From assembly GCA_964469565.1 (NCBI GenBank), contig CAYXZD010000014.1, positions 57,906 to 121,905 on the forward strand: 64,000 bases of DNA, written 5' to 3'. The DNA is from GCA-2720975 sp964469565. GTDB taxonomy: Bacteria; Planctomycetota; UBA1135; GCA-002686595. The notes under the pieces were generated by a model that was not told the origin of the DNA, searched no databases, and was given only the letters and a program-made list of their open reading frames with translations. The translations under genes were made by a program, and so were the position numbers. Shown one piece after another: positions 1 to 9,400 of the stretch (positions within the stretch are counted from its first letter, which is position 1; the number at the start of each line of letters is the position of its first letter).

Positions 1-1
1 C

Positions 2-553
2 GAGCAGGTGATTCAAAACCGGGTCTTCCCGTACTTTCAGGGTGCTCCCAACCAGAGTTCCATCGCTGCTAAAGCCCGCGGGATGGGCTTCGTGGGCAGT
101 CCAGAGTTTGGCGAAGTCGCACGCCGCATTGTGTCCCTCTCCGGTGCCTTGGCCGAGGCCTTTGTGGCCAAAGGCTATCGTGTGATCACTGGAGGCACAG
201 ATAACCACATCGTGGTCGTGGACGTGATGGAGAAGGGCATCACCGGGGTCAATGCAGAGAAGGCCCTTGAAGACTGCGGGATCGTAGTGAATAAGAACCG
301 AATCCCATTCGATACGAAATCACCCTTTATCACCAGCGGCATTCGGCTTGGCACAAACGGGCTGGCTATTCGCGAAATGGAGCCGGCTGACATGGCGGAG
401 TGTGTCGAGACCATCCACGACGTGTTGATTCACCTCGACCAGAGTGGGGATAAGCAGTACCGCGTCGACCCGGGAGCGGCTGCGCGGGCAGAGGCTGAGG
501 TGGCCCGCTTGTGTGCCTTGCGGCCGATTCGGACTTACCCGCCAGTCGTTTAG
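2..553 (+). CDS. glyA: Serine hydroxymethyltransferase, C-terminal part (5' end outside window)
   Basis: PLP-dependent enzyme that interconverts serine and glycine with tetrahydrofolate in the cytosol, supplying one-carbon units. The frame is open from base 2, so the N-terminal half, including the PLP lysine, is cut off by the window edge. Visible family signatures are VFPYFQGAPNQSSIAA near the start, TDNHIVVVD, the GITGVNAEKALE stretch and VNKNRIPFDTKSPF followed by SGIRLGTNGL, all typical of the small C-terminal domain of GlyA. The stop is TAG at 551-553. Nothing suggests a pseudogene. It is followed by a 348-bp gap, so it is probably not co-transcribed with the NRPS/PKS cluster. Confidence 0.95.
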   Translation, partial: EQVIQNRVFPYFQGAPNQSSIAAKARGMGFVGSPEFGEVARRIVSLSGALAEAFVAKGYRVITGGTDNHIVVVDVMEKGITGVNAEKALEDCGIVVNKNRIPFDTKSPFITSGIRLGTNGLAIREMEPADMAECVETIHDVLIHLDQSGDKQYRVDPGAAARAEAEVARLCALRPIRTYPPVV

Positions 554-901
554 AGCGGTCAAAAACACTGTCGTTACGGCGTTTTTCGAAGTACGTCCCT
601 CTGGAGGTGCGGCGTTCCTGCCGCCATTGCGCTGATGGGGGTCCACCCAGTGGATGGGCACCGGACTGCCATTGTGGTCACCCCCTAGACCCGTTGCTGG
701 GCCCCAGGAAAACCTCTAAATCCAGACATTGCCCGCACGCCGGCAAGACTGCAAGAAACGCCGTCATTACAGCCAAATCGGGCAACCATTCCCCCTGATG
801 AGCCGGTGGGGCCTAGATGGATCGGATCGGCATCCCCCAAATATCACCCTTCTCGGGCATAGTAAGGCCGATTCTGCATAGCTTGAGGCCGCAAACGGCC
901 G
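554..901. other. Intergenic region between glyA and the biosynthetic cluster
   Basis: No convincing gene in this 348-bp stretch; short open frames lack family features. Its 3' end holds a perfect 5-bp stem with a CAAA loop (887-900, GGCCG/CGGCC) that stops two bases before the ATG at 902. The methyltransferase start is therefore preceded by a hairpin and not by a Shine-Dalgarno sequence. A GCGGC/GCCGC hairpin near 609-624 has no T tract. The cluster promoter most likely lies here, but no clear -35/-10 pair could be picked out by eye. Confidence 0.4.
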
Positions 902-1897
902 ATGAACCTACCCATGGTCAACGAAACCACACGTATTTTTAACGCTTCCATTGGGGCGTCCGCCATCACTGCGAGCTACGAGCTAGGGCTGTTGGATGAG
1001 ATCAAGGCCAAGGGCGCGATCGACATCCCCAGTTTCTGTGAGGAAGCAGACCTGAGCGTTTGGTCGGTGACTTCCATTCTGCGGGTTCTTCACCGCTTCA
1101 ACATCGTTGAGGTTTCCGTGGACGGCCAGCGGGCTACGCCAGCGAAAGAATTCGAGGACACCTTCGCCGACAAGGGGTATTTCCTGTGGCTCATTCGAGG
1201 TTATGGACACCTGCTCCACAACCTCGGCACAATCGTCAAGGAGCACAATTGCACCCCCGACGGAATTGGGCGTGATGGTAAGTACATCGCGATGTCTGGG
1301 CGTGATTACGGTGGCCGTTACGTGGATCCCCACTTCACCGAAGTCATGAATCAAGAGCCGTTTAGGGTGGCCGCAGACCTTGGCTGTGGTAGCGCAGAGC
1401 GGCTCATGGGGCTCGCTCGTGCGAACCCTGAGTTTCGCGGTGTTGGCGTAGAGGTCAACAAGGGTGCCGTTGACCTTGCCCGCCGCTCGATTCAAAAAGC
1501 TGGCCTCGAAGACCGCATCAAAGTTGTTCATTTCGATGTGAAAAACCTTGTCTACCAACCGGAGTTCGAGGACGTGGAGGTGCTGTTTTGCTTCTTCATG
1601 GGCCATGATCTTTGGCCACGTCCCAATTGCCTACAAGCCTTTCAGTCCATTCGCGAGTCATTCCCAAACCTCAAACGGTTCTTATTCAGCGATACGTACC
1701 GCTCGGATCTACCCATTCCGGGAGACACGCCCATATTCACACTTGGCTTCGAATTCACCCACGACCTGATGGGGCAATTCATCCCCAATATCGCGGAGTG
1801 GGAGGATCTGTTCGAGGAAGCTGGATGGGATTGTGAAGGACGGCATGACTTGACCATTGCCTACAGCGCCATCTTCGACTTGCGGCCCAGACCCTAG
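902..1897 (+). CDS. SAM-dependent methyltransferase with N-terminal helical/winged-helix domain
   Basis: 331-residue class I methyltransferase. The N-terminal ~120 residues (ASYELGLLDEIKAKG, SVWSVTSILRVLHRF) look like the dimerisation/winged-helix domain of the O-methyltransferase-2-like group. The SAM-binding glycine motif AADLGCGSAERL lies near residue 157, followed by GVGVEVNKGAVDLARR. Family members methylate oxygens of aromatic or hydroxy substrates, and some methylate carbon of alpha-keto-acid precursors; the substrate here is unknown. It begins the plus-strand cluster, with 46 bp to the NRPS start, so a role in modifying a precursor or the product is inferred. No Shine-Dalgarno site precedes ATG 902; an alternative ATG lies four codons downstream. 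Confidence 0.85.
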   Translation: MNLPMVNETTRIFNASIGASAITASYELGLLDEIKAKGAIDIPSFCEEADLSVWSVTSILRVLHRFNIVEVSVDGQRATPAKEFEDTFADKGYFLWLIRGYGHLLHNLGTIVKEHNCTPDGIGRDGKYIAMSGRDYGGRYVDPHFTEVMNQEPFRVAADLGCGSAERLMGLARANPEFRGVGVEVNKGAVDLARRSIQKAGLEDRIKVVHFDVKNLVYQPEFEDVEVLFCFFMGHDLWPRPNCLQAFQSIRESFPNLKRFLFSDTYRSDLPIPGDTPIFTLGFEFTHDLMGQFIPNIAEWEDLFEEAGWDCEGRHDLTIAYSAIFDLRPRP

Positions 1898-1943
1898 CCC
1901 ACTTGTCCGGTTGCAGAGGACATCCCCACCTTTTTCCCCCGCC

Positions 1944-4900
1944 ATGGAATCCCAAGGGTTCACAACGTCCGTTCAACAGCGCCGCCTTCTGGGGGGCGCT
2001 GAGGGTCTAAATGGACCCATCCCGATTGCAGCCTGCACCGTGCATTTGGCGGGTGCGGTTCAGTTGGGTGCCCTTGAGCAAGCTCTAGGGGACGTAGTCC
2101 ACCAGCACGAAGTCTTGCGTACAGCTGTGCGGGTGGGTGAGGGCGGCGACCATGAGGTAGAGCTCTTTGAATCCGGAGGATTGAAGTTCGCTGAGTCTGA
2201 GCCGGGCAGTCTGGGCGAGGGAATTGGCTCCGAGTTGGATACGTCATTGGAGCGCCAGGGCTGGGGACTGCACGCCCAGCTGCTCACGCTCGGCCCGGAC
2301 GAGCACCAGCTTTATCTGCGCTTACCGGCCACAAGTGCGGACACCACGAGTCTCACAAACCTCGCACAAGAACTTGCCACTGCCTATGAGGCGCGCATTC
2401 AGGGGCGTGCTCATGAAGGTGAGGCTATGCAGTACATTGACATCGCCGACTGGCAGGCCGAAAACATGGCCTCAGATGAATCTGCACCGGGTCGTGCGTA
2501 TTGGCAAGAGCAAGTGCTCTCGGCGGGCCTCGCTGCAGAGCTGCCCTTTCAAGGAGGGGGAGCCTCCAAGAGCGGTGAGCTTGCGCATCACTCTGAAACC
2601 GTGGCGGGCGACTTGGCCAGGGCCCTGCTTGATTCCGATGGCCCGCCACCCAGTACACGACTGCTCGCGGCCTTGTTTAGCCTCATCCATCGCCTAAGTG
2701 GCAGCGAAGACTTGGTAGTCGGCCTGCGCGTCGCCGGCCGTGAGTTTGACGAGCTTCGGGATGCCATGGGCCCTCTGGCGCGTACCTTGCCCCTCGGGGT
2801 GAAGATTGATGGCACGCAACCCTTTGGGACATTCTTAGAACAAGTCGCATCGGTGCAGGAACAAGCTGCACTTTGGCAGGACTGTTTCGATGCGGAAGCT
2901 CTCAATCTACCGAGCGCATTGCCCTTCAGTCTTGAGTGGCAGGATGCGCCTCAACAATTCCGCGCCGCTGGTGTTGAGTTTAGCCCACTGGAAATCCTGA
3001 CTCACAGTGAACCATTGGGGTGCCACCTTGCCGTGCAGGAGGGTGACGGTGGACTCTGCCTGACTTGGCACTATGACTCTGCCCGCTATTCACCTAGCTT
3101 CATCCAACGCCTCCATGGGCAGCTTACGACCCTCTTAGAGCACGCACTGGCCGCCCCCAGCACGGCCATTGATCAGCTAAGAGTGTTGAGTCCCAGCGAG
3201 TGGCAGGAACTCGTCGTAGACCTAAACGACTCGGCAGCGGAGTATCCCAAAGGCGTCTGCGCCCACCACTGGTTCGAGCAATTCGCCGCGAGTCAACCTG
3301 ATGCGGTGGCTGTTCGCCAAGGCTCCCAGTGCTTGACCTACGAAGAGCTCGATCACCGCGCCAATCAGCTAGCCCACCACCTGCAGGCCAGGGGGGTCGA
3401 AGCTGACACACTCGTTGCCCTGTGCATTGACCGCTCCCTCGATATGGTCGTGTCCATCCTGGGTATTCTCAAGGCTGGCGGTGCATACGTGCCGGTGGAC
3501 CCGACCTATCCCACGGACAGGATCGCGTTCATTGTGGAAGACACGGCGGCAACGGTTCTTGTTACCCAGTCCAGGCTGGCCTCGGACTTTGCAAACTCGG
3601 GAGCACAACTGGTTTGTATGGACACAGATCGCGCTGAAATCTCTGCGCATTCAACCGCGCCTCCGACGTGTCCCGCGGGACCGGGAAGCCTCGTCTATGT
3701 AATCTACACTTCGGGCTCCACGGGCAAGCCCAAGGGCGTGGTCATCACTCACGAGAAGCTCGTCATCTCGAACAACGCTCGCATGCAGGCCTTCGGCCAC
3801 TGCCCAGAGTCGTTTCTACTGCTTTCATCCGTCGCCTTTGACAGTTCGGTGGTGGGAATCTTCTGGAGCCTATGCGGAGGAGGGTCGCTATTGCTCATGC
3901 CCGAGGGCTTGGAGAAAGAGATTGCATCCATCGGCGCCTATATCGCTGAGCACGGGGCCTCTCACCTTCTGACCCTGCCCTCGTTTTACCGGCACATTCT
4001 CGAACAATGTCAGAGTGACCAGCTCAGCGGTCTGCGAGCCGCCATCGTGGCCGGGGAAGCCTGTCCGCTCAAGCTCGTACAGCATCACAAGCGAGCTCTA
4101 CCCTCTGTGGGCTTGTTCAGCGAATACGGTGCAACGGAAACGACAGTGTTCAGCTCAGTCTATGACTGTCTAGACCAGACCGCGCCCATCGCTCCACTCG
4201 GTGCACCGATCGATAACATGCAAATGTATGTGCTCGACCCGCACTTGAATCCTTGTCCCACGGGGGTGCCTGGTGAAGTGCACTTTGGCGGCCCGGCCCT
4301 AGCCGTGGAGTACTTGCACCGAGAGGAACTTACTGCTGAGCGATTTGTTTCCAATCCGTTCCGGGCGGGCGCGAACGAGCGTTTGTACAAGTCAGGCGAT
4401 TTGGCACGCTTCTGCGAAAACGCAGATCTCGAATTTCTTGGACGGCTTGACAATCAGGTCAAAATTCGCGGATTCCGCATCGAGCTTGAAGAAATCGAAG
4501 TTGCGCTCTTGCGCCATGCCGCCATCAAGGAAGTGGCTGTATTGGCGCTCGCCGACTTGAGCGATGAGAAGCGACTCGTGGCTTATGCCTCCTTCGAGTC
4601 GGGCCAGTCAGCCACGGTGGCTGAGTTACGGGACTGTTTATTGCAGACCTTGCCTGAGTTCATGTTGCCGGCGGTCTTTGTCTTCCTCGACGACATGCCG
4701 CGCACGCCCAATGGAAAGGTCGATCGCAAGAATCTGCCCGCTCCCGGCGGCGATCGGCCCGACCTTGAAAGCAGCTACGAGGCTCCCAGCAGCCCCCTCG
4801 AAGAGCAACTAGCAGGGATCTGGTGTGAGGTCCTTGGCCTAGAGCAGGTGGGGGTCAACGATAACTTCTTTGAATTGGGTGGCGACTCCATCCTGAGTAT

Positions 4901-6485
4901 TCAGGTTGTATCCCGCGCGAACCAGGCGGGCCTCAAGATCACTCCTCGCCAAGTATTTGAGAACCAGACGGTGGCTGAGCTTGTAGCGGTGTCTGCGGTG
5001 GATTCAGAACCTGCTCTCCAGGAAGATCAATCCTCCGTTGAGGGAAGTGTATGCCTCACCCCGGTGCAGCACTGGTACTTCGAACTCGGTCTGCCCGATC
5101 CGCAACACTGGAATATGCCAATCTTGCTCGACGTCCGCCGGGGCGTGGACCTCGATCAGTTGAACCTGGCTTTTGCAGCTATCGTGCAACACCACGATGC
5201 ATTGCGTTCCCGGTTTGTCCGCGGGGACGATGGCTGGACACAGCGCATTGCGGCTTATGAGGAATGCCAATGGGTTGAGAGGAAAGACCTCTCCGACTTG
5301 AAAGATGAAGAGCAAGAGGTAGCTTTCCAGAAAGCGGCCGCCGACCTGCAGCGGGCTTTCAACCTAGAGCAGGGACCACTCTTGGCAGCACTCTTGATTC
5401 ACCGTGGTAAGGAGCAGTGCGACCGGCTGTTTTGGAATGTACACCACTTGGTCATCGATGGGGTTTCGTGGCGAGTTCTGCTGGAAGACCTAGAACTGGC
5501 CATCGACCAATTGGAGCGGGGCGAGGCCGTAAGCTTGCCTCCCAAAACAACTTCCTTCCAGCGTTGGGCTAGCTGTTTACACGATTACGCCAGCAGTCCC
5601 GAGTTGACTGCAGAGGCGAAGTATTGGCAGGCCCTTGCCGGGCACACACCTGTGGATATCCCAATCGACCACCCGGACGGAGTGAACCTAGAGTCATCCT
5701 CCGCACGCGTGCGCACGAGTCTCGACCCCGAGCTCACCCGTTCCCTCCTGAGTGAGGTACCCAAGGCCTACAACACCCAGATCAACGACGTACTCCTCAC
5801 GGCGTTGTCCTTTGCCATTGGGCGCTGGACATCCTCGAGCTCATGTCTGTTGACCCTAGAGGGCCACGGCCGCCAGGAGATTCCTGCTCACGTGGACCTC
5901 TCGCGCACAGTGGGTTGGTTCACGAGTGACTATTCCGTGTTGCTCAAAAACATCGGTCAGGAACTCGACCCGGGAAAGGCCCTAGTTTCCACCAAGGAAC
6001 AGCTCGCTTCGATTCCCACCCAGGGCTTCAGTTTTGGCCTAGCTCGCTATCTCAGCAACAACCTAGAGCTACGCGAGACAATGGCTTCCCTTCCGGTGCC
6101 GGCCATTGGATTCAATTATCTCGGCCAATTCGATCAGCTCTTCAAAGAGGGCGCGCGTTTTGGATATTGTGATGAGCACGCCGGCCCATCGCTTGGACCC
6201 GACGGTAAGCGGATCTTCTTGCTGGAGGTCTATGGGCGCGTTGCTTCGGGTTGTCTTGAGTTTGATTTTGAATACAGCCATGACTTGCACGATCGAAACA
6301 CGATCGAGCAACTCGCTGAGAGTTTTCAATCTGCACTTGAGCAAGTGATTCAACACTGCTTGAGCCTCGACACAGCACAGGTAGATGGCGGCGGGTTTGG
6401 TGACTTCGACTGGAGTGCTGACGACCTATCCAACATCATGGACGCGATCAACGATTCTCAAGAAACGGACGGGGGCGCAGCATGA
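1944..6485 (+). CDS. NRPS, degenerate C - A - T - E (first module)
   Basis: About 1513 residues. Residues ~1-410 are a condensation-fold domain whose HHxxxDG site is lost (LPATSADTTSL instead), so it probably does not condense. The adenylation domain (~415-930) has YTSGSTGKPKG near 588, FDSSVVGIFW, SEYGATETT and NGKVDR. Read against GrsA its ten-residue code is about D-S-V-T-I-A-E-V-F-K, which I cannot assign. The carrier domain has LGGDSI near 980. The C-terminal domain is an epimerization domain: LTPVQHWYFE, intact HHLVIDG, EGHGRQ, RTVGWFTSDY and FNYLGQFD. This predicts a D-configured starter or early residue. ATG 1944 is chosen because the open frame upstream (from TTG 1857) overlaps the methyltransferase and is not family-like. 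The stop overlaps the PKS start (ATGA). Confidence 0.93.
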   Translation: MESQGFTTSVQQRRLLGGAEGLNGPIPIAACTVHLAGAVQLGALEQALGDVVHQHEVLRTAVRVGEGGDHEVELFESGGLKFAESEPGSLGEGIGSELDTSLERQGWGLHAQLLTLGPDEHQLYLRLPATSADTTSLTNLAQELATAYEARIQGRAHEGEAMQYIDIADWQAENMASDESAPGRAYWQEQVLSAGLAAELPFQGGGASKSGELAHHSETVAGDLARALLDSDGPPPSTRLLAALFSLIHRLSGSEDLVVGLRVAGREFDELRDAMGPLARTLPLGVKIDGTQPFGTFLEQVASVQEQAALWQDCFDAEALNLPSALPFSLEWQDAPQQFRAAGVEFSPLEILTHSEPLGCHLAVQEGDGGLCLTWHYDSARYSPSFIQRLHGQLTTLLEHALAAPSTAIDQLRVLSPSEWQELVVDLNDSAAEYPKGVCAHHWFEQFAASQPDAVAVRQGSQCLTYEELDHRANQLAHHLQARGVEADTLVALCIDRSLDMVVSILGILKAGGAYVPVDPTYPTDRIAFIVEDTAATVLVTQSRLASDFANSGAQLVCMDTDRAEISAHSTAPPTCPAGPGSLVYVIYTSGSTGKPKGVVITHEKLVISNNARMQAFGHCPESFLLLSSVAFDSSVVGIFWSLCGGGSLLLMPEGLEKEIASIGAYIAEHGASHLLTLPSFYRHILEQCQSDQLSGLRAAIVAGEACPLKLVQHHKRALPSVGLFSEYGATETTVFSSVYDCLDQTAPIAPLGAPIDNMQMYVLDPHLNPCPTGVPGEVHFGGPALAVEYLHREELTAERFVSNPFRAGANERLYKSGDLARFCENADLEFLGRLDNQVKIRGFRIELEEIEVALLRHAAIKEVAVLALADLSDEKRLVAYASFESGQSATVAELRDCLLQTLPEFMLPAVFVFLDDMPRTPNGKVDRKNLPAPGGDRPDLESSYEAPSSPLEEQLAGIWCEVLGLEQVGVNDNFFELGGDSILSIQVVSRANQAGLKITPRQVFENQTVAELVAVSAVDSEPALQEDQSSVEGSVCLTPVQHWYFELGLPDPQHWNMPILLDVRRGVDLDQLNLAFAAIVQHHDALRSRFVRGDDGWTQRIAAYEECQWVERKDLSDLKDEEQEVAFQKAAADLQRAFNLEQGPLLAALLIHRGKEQCDRLFWNVHHLVIDGVSWRVLLEDLELAIDQLERGEAVSLPPKTTSFQRWASCLHDYASSPELTAEAKYWQALAGHTPVDIPIDHPDGVNLESSSARVRTSLDPELTRSLLSEVPKAYNTQINDVLLTALSFAIGRWTSSSSCLLTLEGHGRQEIPAHVDLSRTVGWFTSDYSVLLKNIGQELDPGKALVSTKEQLASIPTQGFSFGLARYLSNNLELRETMASLPVPAIGFNYLGQFDQLFKEGARFGYCDEHAGPSLGPDGKRIFLLEVYGRVASGCLEFDFEYSHDLHDRNTIEQLAESFQSALEQVIQHCLSLDTAQVDGGGFGDFDWSADDLSNIMDAINDSQETDGGAA

Positions 6486-9400
6486 GCACTCACCCAGACC
6501 AACGGGAATGGAGCGGTTTTGAGATTGCGATCATTGGAATGGCCGGACGCTTTCCAGGCGCTAGAGATGTGGAAACCCTGTGGGCCAATCTTCGTGCTGG
6601 CGTGGAGAGTATCAGTGTACTGACAGATGAGGAGCTGCTTGCTGCTGGTGAAGATCCTGCCCGGCTTGCAGATCCGGCTTATGTACGGTCCACGTCCCGG
6701 CTTGATGATATCGACCAATTCGATGCTGGTTTCTTTGGGATGACTCCCCGTGAGGCGGAGCTCATGGACCCTCAGCAGCGTTTGTTTCTGGAGCACGCTT
6801 GGGTGAGCCTTGAGCGTGCAGGCTACGACCCGGCCCGCTGCCCGGGGCCGGTTGGCGTGTTCGGTGGCGTGAGCCAGAATGGATACTTCATCCGAAACCT
6901 ACTGACCAATGCCAAGGTTGAGGCCGCCTCGTTGCCGGTCCTCTTCGGCAACGGAAATGACTTCCTCGCGACGCGAGTCTCCTACAAGCTGGGTCTCAAG
7001 GGACCCGCGCTTGATGTTCAGACCAGTTGCAGCTCATCCTTGGTTGCTGTCCACCTTGCCTGCCAATCACTTTTGGCAGGAGAGTGTGACATGGCTCTGG
7101 CAGGGGGAGTGGGCATCGTCATTCCCCAAGGTCGCGGCTACATCCACCAGGAGCAGGGAATCTACTCTCCCGATGGTCACTGCCGCGCATTTTCAGCACG
7201 GGCCCAGGGCACAGTGGGCGGTAGCGGAGTGGCCATGGTCACCCTGCGTCGCCTAGACGAGGCCATGGCTGCGGGGGATAACATCCTTGCCGTCATCAAG
7301 GGATCTGCGATCAACAACGATGGTGCTGACAAGGTGGGCTATGCGGCCCCGAGTGTGGATGGCCAGGCTGAAGTCATCCGCAGTGCCCTGGCCATGGCGG
7401 ACGTTCCGGCTGACAGCATTGGCTACATAGAGAGCCACGGTACGGGCACGTCCTTGGGTGATCCCATCGAAGTGGCTGCGCTTACTAGCGCGTTTAGAGA
7501 TCAAACCCAGGCCACGGATTTCTGCCGCATCGGTTCAATCAAGACCAATCTGGGCCATCTGGATTCTGCTGCAGGTGTGACGGGCCTGATCAAGGCTGCG
7601 CTTGCCGTGAATCATGCCGAGCTCCCGCCGAGTCTGCACTGCGAGAACCCTGATCCGAAAATCGATTTTCCAAGCACGCCATTTCGAGTTCAGACTGAGC
7701 TCGAAGACTGGGATTGCGAGGGGCCGCGTCGTGCGGGAGTGAGTTCATTTGGTATCGGTGGGACGAATGCCCACATCATCGTAGAGGAGCCTCCCTTAGC
7801 TGGGGGGACTCTCGTTGAAGAAGACCCGTGTGAGGGTTCCTCTGAGCTCTTTGTTCTTTCTGCTCGCACAAGCAAAGCGCTTGATGCAGCTTGCATTCAG
7901 CTGGCAGATGCAATGGCGGGGCAACCTGGGACTTGCTTGAAGGATGCCGCTTGGACCTTACAGGTTGGACGCAAGGACTTCCCCGTGCGCTGCAGCCTTG
8001 TGGCCAGCGATACTGAGGAGTTAGCAGCTAAGCTGAGGTCGGCAGGGGATCGACCCGCTTTTGTGGAGGAGGCCTCCTCACGGCCAGCGGTCTTCCTTTT
8101 TCCAGGACAGGGATCCCAGTACGTGAACATGGGACGCGATCTCTACAACGGTGGAGGCGTATTCAAGGAGTCGGTGGACAGGTGCTGCACCTTGGCTGAG
8201 CCTCACTTGGGGTTGGACTTGCGTAGCCTGCTCTATCCACCGGCGAATGGTGAAGCGGCGGCGACAGAACAACTCATGCAGACCTGGCTGACCCAGCCGG
8301 CCCTGTTTGTAATCGAGTATGCGCTGGCACAAACGTGGATCAGCTGGGGAGTGCAGCCAGAGGCCATGATTGGCCACAGTATTGGCGAGTACGTGGCAGC
8401 TGCCATTGCCGATGTCTTCTCGATTGAGGATGCCGTCGCCCTCGTGGCGGCTCGGGGACGTCTGATGAAAGATCTGCCTGCAGGTGACATGCTTGCGGTG
8501 TCGTTGACAGAAGATGAATTGCTGCCGAAGCTTGGGCCTGACATTTCCCTAGCAGCTGTCAATGAAGTGACCTCGTGTGTTGTCTCGGGCCCAACTGCAG
8601 CGATCGAGACGCTTGCGCAAACACTCAACGACGAGGGGGTTGCAGCTCGTGCACTGCACACTTCCCATGCCTTCCACTCAGCCATGATGGATCCCATCTT
8701 GGACGAGTTTACTGAGCGGGTGCGGGCAGCGAACCCTCAAGCCCCCCAACGAGCCTTCGTTTCAACCATGACAGGGGAGTGGATTACGCCTGAAGAGGCC
8801 ACCGATCCATCTTATTGGGCCCGGCACCTGCGCCACGCAGTTCGGTTCGCTCAGGGTGTGCGCACCTTGCTCGCCAAACCCGAGCGTGTGTTCTTGGAGA
8901 TGGGGCCCGGAACGACCCTCTCCACCCTGGCGACACGCGTGGCACGCGGTCTTGAGTCAGAGGCCAGCGCACCGAGCCAAGGGGTCTTTCAGGCTTCCAT
9001 GCGCCACCCGCGCACGTCTGCCGATGACCGGCAAGTCTTGCTCACGGCCCTCGGTAGAGCTTGGGCGGCGCGCGTGGAGGTCAACTGGTCAGCTTTCCAT
9101 GGAGAGGGCCAGCGCCGACGGCTGGCACTGCCCGGCTATGCTTTCCAACGGGAGCGGTACTGGATTGAGCCTGGTGAAGGGGGTACCGCGCAGGGTGCAG
9201 CCAAGAAGAACAGTGACGTGGGGGAATGGTTCTACGAGGCTTCTTGGCGCCGGCGCACGGGAGCCTTGGCACGACCCAGTGTGGCTGCTCCGACTGAAGT
9301 TCTGATACTGACCGACGGGACGGAACTGGCTGTGAAACTGGCGGAGTCCCTTCGGTCGGCGGGGGCCGGGGTCAGCTGCGTGAGAATGGGCGAGGGTTTC

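Noticed and set aside
983..1606. 207-codon open frame on the minus strand
   Set aside because: It lies wholly inside the methyltransferase gene, has no family features, and its length is explained by codon bias on the other strand. The same applies to long antisense frames at 20349-21164, 34152-34793 and 36153-36773.
1857..1943. N-terminal extension of the first NRPS from TTG 1857
   Set aside because: It overlaps the methyltransferase gene, is Pro/Ser-rich without domain character, and the family N-terminus begins just after ATG 1944.
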